The notes under the pieces were generated by a model. The model saw only the letters and a program-made list of their open reading frames with translations. It was not told where the DNA came from and searched no databases. The position numbers and the translations under genes were made by a program. From Symbiodinium natans (lineage: Eukaryota > Sar > Dinophyceae > Suessiales > Symbiodiniaceae), in contig CAJNDS010002302.1 in NCBI GenBank assembly GCA_905221605.1, positions 498,022 to 560,021 of the forward strand: 62,000 bases of DNA, written 5' to 3'. Shown here in pieces: positions 52,652-61,454 of this stretch (position 1 is its first letter; each line of letters starts with the position of its first letter).

Positions 52652-52889
52652 TTATTGTTCAAAACCGTGCTTGTCATGAAATGTCATGTCGTGTTTGAAC
52701 ACTTCAAGCATGACACAATCTTCATCAAGCAACATGCATTCTGCTCACATCACTCGCTCTCGTTCGAATCTTTTCACGTTGTGGGGAAACAGTACCGAGC
52801 ACGGCTGGTTGGATCTCGATCCCTCCTGTAAGACCCAAGACTGTTGTTGAGTCTCGAAATGTCCTGTGAGACACAGGGCTCCTTTCCCC
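52652..52889. repeat. E3 direct repeat, distal copy
   Basis: 238 bp from TTATTGTTCAAAACCG to CTCCTTTCCCC; one difference from 53,723-53,960 noticed (CTTGTCATG versus CTTGTTATG). Confidence 0.9.
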
Positions 52890-52984
52890 TTCGAGAGGAA
52901 AATACAGCTAACTCACGGCCTCTCACAGGTTCGGCCTAAGTGTGACGGCCTGAACAGGATATCCATGTGGTTCAGAACGACAGT

Positions 52985-53362
52985 TCAAGAAGTTTCTGGC
53001 TGTCTCTGAGAGCTTGACGAGGCAGCTTCACTTGGTGGCTCCAAGTCAGGTGCAGGGTTCACAAACTGCCACTGAGACTGACGAGCTGCAACAGCCTCCT
53101 GTTGCCGCATCTCACGGTCTGCCATGAGGTCGTCCAATACCTCAGCCACCTTCATGAGGGAATCCATATTCAAGGAGTGAAGCCACACCCGAAAATCGTT
53201 TAGCTGATCGCGCGTCAACGACCGCGCCATGAAGAGTGCTGAGAAAAGTACAGCGATGAAAAGAGCAAGACTCGAGCCTTTATGCGTCAAGCAAATAAGC
53301 GGAACTGTCACCACATGAAGTAAGGCCCGCACTAACAAGGGTTCCTTATTGCACACGCTCAT
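52985..53362 (-). CDS. Small membrane ORF in the E3 repeat spacer
   Basis: A 125-residue minus-strand ORF between the two E3 direct repeats. It has hydrophobic stretches (one near 11-25, then SLALFIAVLFSALFMAR), a helical acidic region (FRVWLHSLNMDSLMKVAEVL) and a Ser/Gln-rich tail. It has no recognised domain. The location suggests an accessory gene of the DIRS-like element or a captured fragment. The ATG or near-ATG start is not certain. Confidence 0.45.
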   Translation of the reverse strand: MSVCNKEPLLVRALLHVVTVPLICLTHKGSSLALFIAVLFSALFMARSLTRDQLNDFRVWLHSLNMDSLMKVAEVLDDLMADREMRQQEAVAARQSQWQFVNPAPDLEPPSEAASSSSQRQPETS

Positions 53363-53722
53363 TGAGCTGCCTGGTCCCTTACCGGAGACTTCGTATGCAC
53401 ACGAGTCCTCTCCTGACGTGGTTGCGAAAACGTTTACATTAGATTACAAGGGCGGCGAGGGTGGGTTTTTCGAAAACAATCTATCAGCTTCTAAGAGCAC
53501 TTTCCGGGCATCCTGCCCTCTGAGAGGTCCCGCTGCGACGGGTGTATAAGTAAATACAAATCCTGCATGAACAAGCATAAAACTGATCAAGCGTTGGAAA
53601 TAAGTTGTGCAAAAAGGCAAGCACTGAAACAACAAGCAAATGTTTTGTTCACCACAACATTTTGATGTTGTTTCCTTTGAACAATAAAGCTCTATCTTCT
53701 CCAGGCATTCGAAGAACGATAC

Positions 53723-53960
53723 TTATTGTTCAAAACCGTGCTTGTTATGAAATGTCATGTCGTGTTTGAACACTTCAAGCATGACACAATCTTCATCAAG
53801 CAACATGCATTCTGCTCACATCACTCGCTCTCGTTCGAATCTTTTCACGTTGTGGGGAAACAGTACCGAGCACGGCTGGTTGGATCTCGATCCCTCCTGT
53901 AAGACCCAAGACTGTTGTTGAGTCTCGAAATGTCCTGTGAGACACAGGGCTCCTTTCCCC
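53723..53960. repeat. E3 direct repeat, proximal copy
   Basis: Ends 18 bp from the stop of E3 pol. Same arrangement as the E2 repeats: pol stop, repeat, spacer (833 bp here), repeat. Confidence 0.9.
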
Positions 53961-53978
53961 ATTCACCTGAGCCATGTG

Positions 53979-56900
53979 TCAAACCTTCAGTTTCGAGGCC
54001 CTCTTCACAATTGCCGAAACGATCCTCCTCGCTTCATGCGATTCGTCCTTGAATCCTAACTTCCTAACCAAATCAAGTTGGAACCTTGAAGGTTGATCTG
54101 CAAGATTCGCTGGGGAGGCAACTCTTGCATACCACGGTAGAAATCCGTGAACATATTCCAGGAAGTTTGCTTCATCCACCAACATTCCAGCAACTCCTTT
54201 CTTAGCAGATCCCGAGATGTAGGCGTGTCGGGCCGCATCATTGTCGAGGTAGACGATTACCCCAGTTCCAGCAGTCGCTCCATGCTGGGAATACGATTCA
54301 GCAAAGGCTGCAGTCTGGCCTGTTAGCAACTTCAAACCAACCAAAACCCCAAGCATTTCCAGCTCATAGATAATAGTTTGCTCATCCTCCATAGATAGCA
54401 CTTGAGTCTGGATTTCCGAGATCGGAACACTGAAGAATGACAGCGCTGTCCCACTCCCCGTAAGGAGCACACCACCTAATCCACCAGACCTTGTCTCGGT
54501 TTCGAAGGCTGCATCGGTGAGTATCATAAACGATCTGCACGACACCTGTCCCACTAGCCTAGGCTGAGCAGCGTCTAAGAACTTGCAGAACTCTTCCAAA
54601 AGGTCTTTAGTGTATCCCGGAATTTTCCGCCTCCCACCATAGGCATGTCTCGTGATCTCAACCAGACACCTCCTGCCTAACCTTCCGAAGAACTGAGCTT
54701 GTGCAAACTGTAATCGGCCCCTCAGTTGCAGGGCCTCCTTCTGACCCATCAAACCATTCTCCAGGTGACCTCTGATGGCTGTGACCAACTCTCGACGCCT
54801 TCGTTCGGTGTTCTTAACTTTCAGGACCCCTGTCCCTGTTTGGTCCAGCTCAAACAAAACGCCCAAAGCTTCGAAACTTGTGCTCCACTCCGTAGTCTTG
54901 TCTGATGACAGCTTCCAACCCAACAGTTTCATGACCTCATCAAAGGTATACCCACATGAACTCCTGTCACCGCTCAATGCGAGGAGAACAAAGTCGTCAA
55001 AGTAATTCGTCGTAGGGATTCTGGCTCCTTTCACCAGGATCGTCCAAAGAGCCCTCGCAACCCTCAAGAAGAAGTATACTGCTTTCGTGGAACCAAAAGG
55101 TACCGCCAGTTGCTGGAATAATTTGGGCTTCCCCTCAAACGGGTCGTACACTGCCAAGTATGAAAATCTTAAACTCTCATCTGAAATGGCCAACTGTCGA
55201 TAGGCGCTTTTCAGGTCAGCCGTCTTCCCGAAGAGTTCCAACAGTCCTTTTTTTCTAGCTGCCTTCGATAGCTTGGTAATTAGGAGTGCGATCTCGTCAA
55301 TTGAATGTGTAACAGGTTTCTCGGAGACGGTAACCGTGTCGTTAATGAGACTGGAAGAGTAGTTGTCGATAGGTCGGAGTTTGCCTCCCTGCATCAGAGG
55401 GAAACGGGAACTCACCAAACAGCCTTTGGGGAGATGGCGAACGTCGAAAGGTCCTGCGAGGTGACCCTTCTCAACCTCCTCTAACGTTTTCTCCCACAAC
55501 AGCGTGTCCATGTTTCTATCACCACTGGATATTGTCCTGGCGAAAATCTGTTCACACACCTGGTCAGACATGTCCACAAGTTGTTCAATGTCCATCCTGG
55601 CTGGCTTCAGTTTCGCATCCAAAACTCCTGTCACTGGGATAGGGCCTGTGAGCGTGGCTCCCTGAATGAGCTCCTGCACCACGCCCATATCATCATATTG
55701 AATGTCTTGAAGCATTTCTTGGAAGAGGAGGATACGTTTCGGTCCGAGGATCGCTCCTCGATGGGTGGACATACCAGCCTTCAGCTGTGCCTCCTCTGGC
55801 TCCAGTTCTTTGGCTCTTCTAGCCCATTTCTCAAGGTAAAACTTTCTCTGGGATCTCACCGAACCTGGACGATGTACAAGTTGCTCAATCAACTTCTCTA
55901 ATGGTTTGTTGCATTTAGACAGCTGATGATAAGGGTGTCCTAGCTTTGCTGCCTTTCCAATAAATTCAATCGGATCCCAAGGAATCCCCACTCTCAGCAC
56001 TGAGGCGCCATCCAGTTGTTGCATTTCCTGCTGAAGCTGCGGGCTCAAGTTCCCCCCTGTCTGAGTCCGCGACAGAAGCTGGGAATCCACCGGCAGGGCG
56101 GCCATCCCCGGCAACACTCGGATGCCATCCGGAATCCGCCATTCCTGCTTGAGACGCTTACGTCCTGAGAAAGGGTCCTCAGTCACTGATCTAGGAAGCA
56201 GCACATAGACGACCACCTTCCATTCCGGCATGACCTCATTCAAGTGCCCTCGAGGTTGGTGCATGGCCGACACTCGGATGGCCTTATTGGCCAAAGAAGG
56301 GTTTTGGCACAGAAGTTTTCTTGCTGTGACGCCAGCCGCGAAGACCTCAGCCAAAGCAGTCGCAAAACCACGGGGGTAAGCCCCTGAGGATGTCTCCAGT
56401 GTTGTCGACTTCCCTGCCGGTTCTCGCCCTTCGCGCCTAACCGTGGTGATTTCAGGAAGGTTCGACATCACAAAACTCCGCTGCTGATTCGCAGGGACCC
56501 AGCATCCCCACTCTACTTCGACCCAATGGGGTGCTTGCTGAGCGTCTGGAAGTTGGTTCAAATTATCCCAAAATGGGGACTTGCAAGAGCCTTCGACCAC
56601 TAACGGCAAGTCCCTGTCGAGGCATCCATTGATAACCGCGAAAACAAATGCCGCAGAGATGGGGTCCAAGGTGAGCTTTGGTATGCAAATCAGCACCCCC
56701 GCAATCTTTCGTTTGTCCAACCAAGTAAGAACAGAATCACAAGCTGTCCTAGAGGACAGGTCCATTTGCAAAACAGGTGCCATAGCGGACTTGTGTTTAA
56801 CACGATCCACTCCATAAGCAAAATAACCCTGCGCGAGCAGAGCTGCAGCCACACGGGCCTGCCCAGCAAAACATTGAAGGATCGCACGGGTAGGTCCCCC

Positions 56901-57224
56901 GTGCTGTTCATTCGAGAAAACTTGTTGCGGCTCTGTAGCCGAAGAACACTGCTCGCTCCGAGAAGATGTCTCCTCGCCGGTTTGGAAAACTGGCAGTGTC
57001 GTGGCCGACGGCATTGAAGCCATCGAAAAAGAACATTCAATGTCACATTCACAACCTTCGGCAACCCCAACCGCAGATACGGGTTCCAATCCCGCACCTG
57101 AAGGTAAGGCCTCCATACCGACCTCCTGGTTCGGAGCAGAGATGACGCCACTAACGGATTCATCCTGAGGAACCATCTCAACATCCTGAGCCAGCGAAGT
57201 CTCATCGAGACCAGGATCACCTAG
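53979..57224 (-). CDS. E3 pol: methyltransferase-like, RT and RNase H
   Basis: Open from the codon after UGA (57,225-57,227); first ATG at 57,176, then 1,065 residues to the stop. Residues about 95-260 resemble a methyltransferase fold (AILQCFAGQARVAAALLAQG, VLICIPKLT in place of a PPC-type motif). A QPRGHLNEVMPEWK linker is shared with E2. GIPWDPIEFIGKAA leads into DIRS-type RT: GGKLRPIDNYSS, KTADLKSAYRQLAI, LAVPFGSTKAVY and the YFDD site (TNYFDDFVLL). RNase H follows (ILTDAAFETETRSGG, IIYELEMLGVLVGL, VYLDNDAARHAY, ANLADQPSR). No dioxygenase is present, unlike E2. The ORF is intact. Copies the element RNA into DNA for recombinase-mediated insertion. Confidence 0.85.
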   Translation of the reverse strand, partial: LGDPGLDETSLAQDVEMVPQDESVSGVISAPNQEVGMEALPSGAGLEPVSAVGVAEGCECDIECSFSMASMPSATTLPVFQTGEETSSRSEQCSSATEPQQVFSNEQHGGPTRAILQCFAGQARVAAALLAQGYFAYGVDRVKHKSAMAPVLQMDLSSRTACDSVLTWLDKRKIAGVLICIPKLTLDPISAAFVFAVINGCLDRDLPLVVEGSCKSPFWDNLNQLPDAQQAPHWVEVEWGCWVPANQQRSFVMSNLPEITTVRREGREPAGKSTTLETSSGAYPRGFATALAEVFAAGVTARKLLCQNPSLANKAIRVSAMHQPRGHLNEVMPEWKVVVYVLLPRSVTEDPFSGRKRLKQEWRIPDGIRVLPGMAALPVDSQLLSRTQTGGNLSPQLQQEMQQLDGASVLRVGIPWDPIEFIGKAAKLGHPYHQLSKCNKPLEKLIEQLVHRPGSVRSQRKFYLEKWARRAKELEPEEAQLKAGMSTHRGAILGPKRILLFQEMLQDIQYDDMGVVQELIQGATLTGPIPVTGVLDAKLKPARMDIEQLVDMSDQVCEQIFARTISSGDRNMDTLLWEKTLEEVEKGHLAGPFDVRHLPKGCLVSSRFPLMQGGKLRPIDNYSSSLINDTVTVSEKPVTHSIDEIALLITKLSKAARKKGLLELFGKTADLKSAYRQLAISDESLRFSYLAVYDPFEGKPKLFQQLAVPFGSTKAVYFFLRVARALWTILVKGARIPTTNYFDDFVLLALSGDRSSCGYTFDEVMKLLGWKLSSDKTTEWSTSFEALGVLFELDQTGTGVLKVKNTERRRRELVTAIRGHLENGLMGQKEALQLRGRLQFAQAQFFGRLGRRCLVEITRHAYGGRRKIPGYTKDLLEEFCKFLDAAQPRLVGQVSCRSFMILTDAAFETETRSGGLGGVLLTGSGTALSFFSVPISEIQTQVLSMEDEQTIIYELEMLGVLVGLKLLTGQTAAFAESYSQHGATAGTGVIVYLDNDAARHAYISGSAKKGVAGMLVDEANFLEYVHGFLPWYARVASPANLADQPSRFQLDLVRKLGFKDESHEARRIVSAIVKRASKLKV

Positions 57225-57230
57225 TCACAG
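57219..57230 (-). promoter_or_regulatory. UGA CUA between E3 gag and pol: candidate readthrough site
   Basis: CTG TGA CTA GGT: gag stops at UGA and the same frame stays open through 16 codons to the pol ATG and beyond. UGA followed by CUA is a known strong readthrough context in eukaryotic and viral genes. Expected effect: a small fraction of ribosomes make gag-pol. Confidence 0.65.
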
Positions 57231-58513
57231 CTTTTTAGGCTTCAGCGGGCACTTGGTAACCGGGTGGTCACCACCACACTTGTAGATGATGCAACCATGA
57301 TCACCCCTCTGACAATTGGCGTCCGTGCACCCGCCGAGGTTGAAACTATAGCAAACCTTGTTGCCCTTCTTGTTCCATGCGGACGCTCCCTGGTAACGTA
57401 GGCCCTCGGGTAGCCATTCCGACTTGCCAGCCCCGTAACCTTTCCCTATGCCAGCCTTCTCCTTGCCCTTGGGCGAGGGTTTGCCCTTTCCGGACCATGA
57501 CTCGAAGCCCCTGGGGCTCCAAAAGGACTTCCCCTTGCCCGGCTTACCTTTGTTCGGAGCATGCTCGTACGGATGACTACGGTTGCCTTTTCCCAATCGC
57601 AACTTTCCTCCACCTTCAAAATCCCCCAAAGGAAGGAGCGCAACGATCAAATCGTAATCCTGCAGCACCGAAGAAATCCTGGCATCCAAAGGCAAAGTCC
57701 CTGATGCGTCTGCACGAACCTCTGCTCCTGCCTCGGACATCTTTGCGAACGCCAACTTGTCAGCTCGCAGAATCTGCCTCAAGGAAACCTTACGGTAACC
57801 TTGTTGAGCTGGTTTGGTGAGGTACTTGAAAAGAGAGGAGACGTAAGCCTCATGCTTGTCCCAACTAATCAGCCTGGCGAATGCATATGCAACTCCCCGT
57901 CTTCTAAGGGCGTTTACACCTGGAGGGATCCCTCTATATCACGATCTTCCATGCCAGAAGACTCCGTAACTTTGAGTTTTCCCCCTTCGAGGGAAAGGCT
58001 GGTGGTCAACGGCTTCAAGTTCTGAACTTCCTCCTCGCGGCTGTGGCATTTTTCCGGGCCAATGTACTTAAGGCATCGGTTTTCCCACTGCTGAACGGTC
58101 ATGTCCAGCAAGGCATGACTAGGCTCTAACTGGCCGGTCAGGGAAATCCCCGAAAGCTGAGTGCGCAACTGGTCCATGCGTGCATTACGCTCAGCGAGTC
58201 CCACCTTCTTAGGTGCAACACCCTCGGATGGTTCTGCCATGTCCTTAAGGGAGGCCACCAACATCGTCTGGGCCTCAAGAATCAACCGTCTCAGTGATGC
58301 CTTCTCGCCCACCGTAAGGTCCGCCAGTACTGCTGTGCTCCATGTATCGAAATCCGATTGAGCCAGGAGTTGCCCCGTCTGGCCCACGCAAAAGGCCAAC
58401 TGAGCCAAGGTTTTGACCCCTTTAGCAGTCAGTGCATCAACGACCCGCTTGGTTAACAAAATCTCCTCTGCTCTCTGAAGGAAGTAAGGGGCCGAGTCCA
58501 CTGAACTTGTCAT
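57225..58513 (-). pseudogene. E3 gag with one frameshift
   Basis: Starts ATG at 58,513 (MTSSVDSAPYFLQRAEEILL). The first part is helical. The frame breaks near 57,925-57,935 (GGATCCCTCC), where one added base would join IEGS to IPPGVNALRRRG. The second frame continues through LRQILRADKLAFAK to a Gly/Lys-rich region and ends with a Cys/His cluster (VCYSFNLGGC, DANCQRGDHGC, CGGDHPVTKC). The cluster resembles that of E2 gag. Likely RNA-binding capsid-type protein. Confidence 0.75.
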
Positions 58514-58658
58514 GGCCGCTACAAGCTGTACGAGCCAAACAAACACTCGCAAACAGAGACCTCACACCCGAGTCCGCGAGCTGGCATGACGGCAAACTCA
58601 CCCTGCTATTTTCCAACTACGCTCGTGCTCACCACCTCTCCATGAGGGGAAAGTGGCT

Positions 58659-60380
58659 CTAAGAGAAACATTTAGAACACTGAGGGTAAGCATGTGCCCT
58701 GACCATAGGGACGCGGCGGTAGTGATCGCCAAAAGCTCTACCGCACAAAAACAAAGCAGACCCAAGTGTGGTTCTGTGCAAGACCTGACTTGTAGGGTGA
58801 GCCCAGTAGGAGGGGCTCACCGAATTATCCTCCTCCGAATCAGAAGCGTCTGAAACTACAGCCAAAGCAGCGTCCTGATCGTCGGGCGTGTCCCCCTGAC
58901 TGGTTTCATCATCTCCAGGTGTAACCGCCGCGGACTCCATGATCTTTTGACGGTTCCAGCCTTGAGCAAAGTGGCCGCTCCTAGTTTGGTCAGGAAAGAA
59001 TTTTCCTGACGCAACCGCTTCCAGGATAATGATGTACTCGCGCAACGCAGCACTCTGCAGCTCCCGACCGTACACCGCGTCTGATCCTGTAGCAGCGTCA
59101 GCGTGATGACCAAGAACGCGCTTAGTCTCCCTCAGCATGCCGAATTTGGAGCACCACACGAGGGTGGTCGCCTTGAGAGAATGACTAGACAATGGCTTTT
59201 CTGAATCAGGACGAGGAAGTAGAAAACGCAGCCAGCGGGTCACTTCACTAGATGACAGGGGGTCCGAAGACCAACTCCCATCAGGCCGAGGGGCCGGCAG
59301 GAAAGGGACATCAATCCCATCATTCAGCAACCCAGCTTCATCTCTCAACTCCAGCAGCAGTTGTCCCAACGGGACTTTAGCAATACCAATTCCCGGAATC
59401 ACCAAGGGAAGGATTCGGCGTTGCTGAGCATCAAGCCGTGAAGTTTTATGGTGGAGGGTACCTAGTTCAATGAAACCGTGACTCCAATCCGCGCCACTCT
59501 TGTCAATAATCAAAGGTTGAATACAACGAACATCAGAAGCTCTAGCTCTGCCGTAAAGCATGGCCAGAAAATGAACTGCACCACATCTATCGATAAGGGA
59601 GATGCCCTCATCCTGAGCGATTGCATGAAGCTGCAACACCTCGTGTACCTGCAGAGGGGGAGCCGGGTCCCATGGACTCTTGTTGGCCAGAGCTTTAGCC
59701 ACCAGTCCGTTGACACGTGCACTCTGAAAAACTTCAAGACGTACCCGCAATCCCAGGGCATGATAACTCCATTTGATGGCCTTTAGACACGTATCCAAAG
59801 TGGTGGCAGCTGTTCGGGGCAGCTTCAAGACGCAGTTGACAAAAGACCAAACGACCTTTTCAGGAAAAGGAGGAAGGTTCCCTGACTTTACCAGCCATTC
59901 ACAAAATGTGCGAATTGGCCCCACATGCTTCAAAACTGTGGCTGGGGATTTGCCAGCCAGAATCGCCTGCAATGAGTCCTGACCAGTCTCTGTATCATCC
60001 TCCATGAGAGTGCACAAGTCAAAGAAACTAGCGAAGGATTGGAGTAAGAGCAAAATCTTCTGATAAGCTTCGTGCTGGCGGTCTCGCGAGCTCGCTCCCC
60101 GACGGGCCTTAACTGCACGAGTCCAGGCCTGGCAATGCGACGTTGCTGTGTCTGCGATACTTGTCGAAGACTGCGTGCCAGCTGTTAAGGCAGTCATCGG
60201 TTGTGTTCTCCCGCCCTGGTAAGGCACGCCCAACCCTTGAGGGAACATCGCCTTCATCGGGTCAAATATGCACAACATGCTAGGCTGTTCCCAAGGCTGG
60301 CTGGGCAAAGCTGATCGTGCATGGATCTGGTTACGAAAGAACAATTCAGCCTCGCTGGAGCTGGGGTCTCGACCGGACAT
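58659..60380 (-). CDS. E3 tyrosine recombinase
   Basis: ATG at 60,380 (MSGRDPSSSEAELFFR) gives 573 residues. Catalytic pattern of tyrosine recombinases: first Arg in MLYGRARASDVR, H-x-x-K in LSSHSLKATTL, second His in RVLGHHADAAT and Tyr in SDAVYGREL. The N-terminal part (LKHVGPIRTFCEWLVKSG, TLDTCLKAIKWSYHALG) fits the DNA-binding SAM-like domain. The C-terminus has a CGR...CSKC tail that could bind metal. Joins element DNA to the target without target duplication. It lies 5' of gag on the same strand, whereas DIRS-type recombinases are usually 3' or overlapping pol. It may belong to E3 or to a neighbouring copy. Confidence 0.88.
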   Translation of the reverse strand: MSGRDPSSSEAELFFRNQIHARSALPSQPWEQPSMLCIFDPMKAMFPQGLGVPYQGGRTQPMTALTAGTQSSTSIADTATSHCQAWTRAVKARRGASSRDRQHEAYQKILLLLQSFASFFDLCTLMEDDTETGQDSLQAILAGKSPATVLKHVGPIRTFCEWLVKSGNLPPFPEKVVWSFVNCVLKLPRTAATTLDTCLKAIKWSYHALGLRVRLEVFQSARVNGLVAKALANKSPWDPAPPLQVHEVLQLHAIAQDEGISLIDRCGAVHFLAMLYGRARASDVRCIQPLIIDKSGADWSHGFIELGTLHHKTSRLDAQQRRILPLVIPGIGIAKVPLGQLLLELRDEAGLLNDGIDVPFLPAPRPDGSWSSDPLSSSEVTRWLRFLLPRPDSEKPLSSHSLKATTLVWCSKFGMLRETKRVLGHHADAATGSDAVYGRELQSAALREYIIILEAVASGKFFPDQTRSGHFAQGWNRQKIMESAAVTPGDDETSQGDTPDDQDAALAVVSDASDSEEDNSVSPSYWAHPTSQVLHRTTLGSALFLCGRAFGDHYRRVPMVRAHAYPQCSKCFS

Positions 60381-60599
60381 GACGAGGAAAACCAATCAGC
60401 CAATCCCCAGATGCTACATGAATACTGAGCCGATCTGTCACAGAAAAACAAAGTGAGTTATCCCTGCTGGGGCATTGGATGCATGTGCAGCGACACAACA
60501 CTCACATGCGCAAACACTCACATGTGCAAACTGAATTGTTTCCGATCTGCCTGATCGCTGCATCCTGTGCTGTTCATACTAAGGGTCCGGCTCACCCTG

Positions 60600-61190
60600 T
60601 CAGCGAGGCCACCCCACCGCTATGCCGCGAAGCACAACATGCTTGGGCGAGAGCAGAAAATGCTCACCCGAGCGTACAGAGCCCGAGTCTCGGCATGCCG
60701 AGTGGAGGTAATCGTGCCCACCTTCCACCTGAGGAGTGGGCCCCGGGAGCTCGGCTTCCACCACCAACATAGCCCCTCCGAGGGACTTAGCCCGGCTCGC
60801 TGTCTTCTTCACAGCAGCCACCATGGAATCTTTCGAGTACCCCACTAGGGCACCCCGAGCAGAAAATCCATAAGCCGGGAAACCATCTTCACGATTGTCC
60901 CCCACAGTGATTTCTCCACATTGGGCCACGCCAATCACCGAGGCAAAACTTGTGCCATGACACATCGTGGCCTGGTTGGCATAGTTGGGGTCATGGACAA
61001 AGCTCGGCCCCTTGATGTTGCATCCCACGAACAAAACGTTCTGGCCCGGGACATCAAAAGTGAACATCTCCGGCCCAACCTTCTGGGCAAGATCACCATC
61101 GCCCTCCAATGGACGTCCGTAATGCCGGAAGGCCCCCATAATCGTGGCCATTCTGCCAGCAACTGCATCAGGCACCGAAAGGTGGGACAT
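60600..61190 (-). CDS. Unrecognised protein
   Basis: A 196-residue ORF starting ATG (MSHLSVPDAVAGRMATIMG). It contains FTFDVPGQNVLFVGCN, KGPSFVHDPNYANQATMC, HGTSFASVIGVAQCGEITVG and GFPAYGFSARGALVGYS, a pattern of conserved-looking Gly, Cys and aromatic residues without low complexity. I do not recognise the family. It is outside E3's recognisable ends and may be a single-exon host gene or an exon of one. It is divergent from the plus-strand gene at 61.4 kb. Confidence 0.55.
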   Translation of the reverse strand: MSHLSVPDAVAGRMATIMGAFRHYGRPLEGDGDLAQKVGPEMFTFDVPGQNVLFVGCNIKGPSFVHDPNYANQATMCHGTSFASVIGVAQCGEITVGDNREDGFPAYGFSARGALVGYSKDSMVAAVKKTASRAKSLGGAMLVVEAELPGPTPQVEGGHDYLHSACRDSGSVRSGEHFLLSPKHVVLRGIAVGWPR

Positions 61191-61454
61191 ATGGGGCTTG
61201 TACTCCGAGGCTTCGGCAAATTGGGAGGGCCGGCCGAGAAGGGCCGTGCAGCCACGTGACGTGTATCAACACGGAAAGGAAGGATCAGCACCGCAGAGTA
61301 TCGGTGGTAGGCACAGATGTGGTCATTGCAGCAAGTGTTCGTGCATTATTTGTTTTTCTTTGGCCCAAAACCTTAGTTCGTGGCGAGACTCGCCGGGGCA
61401 TTTTTGTGCAGGAGCACGGAACCTGTGACACGAAGGCAGGTGCCTGGTGGGTCA
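61191..61454. other. Short divergent intergenic region
   Basis: About 260 bp between the minus-strand ORF and the plus-strand Arg/Ser-rich frame. No motif I can defend. Confidence 0.4.
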
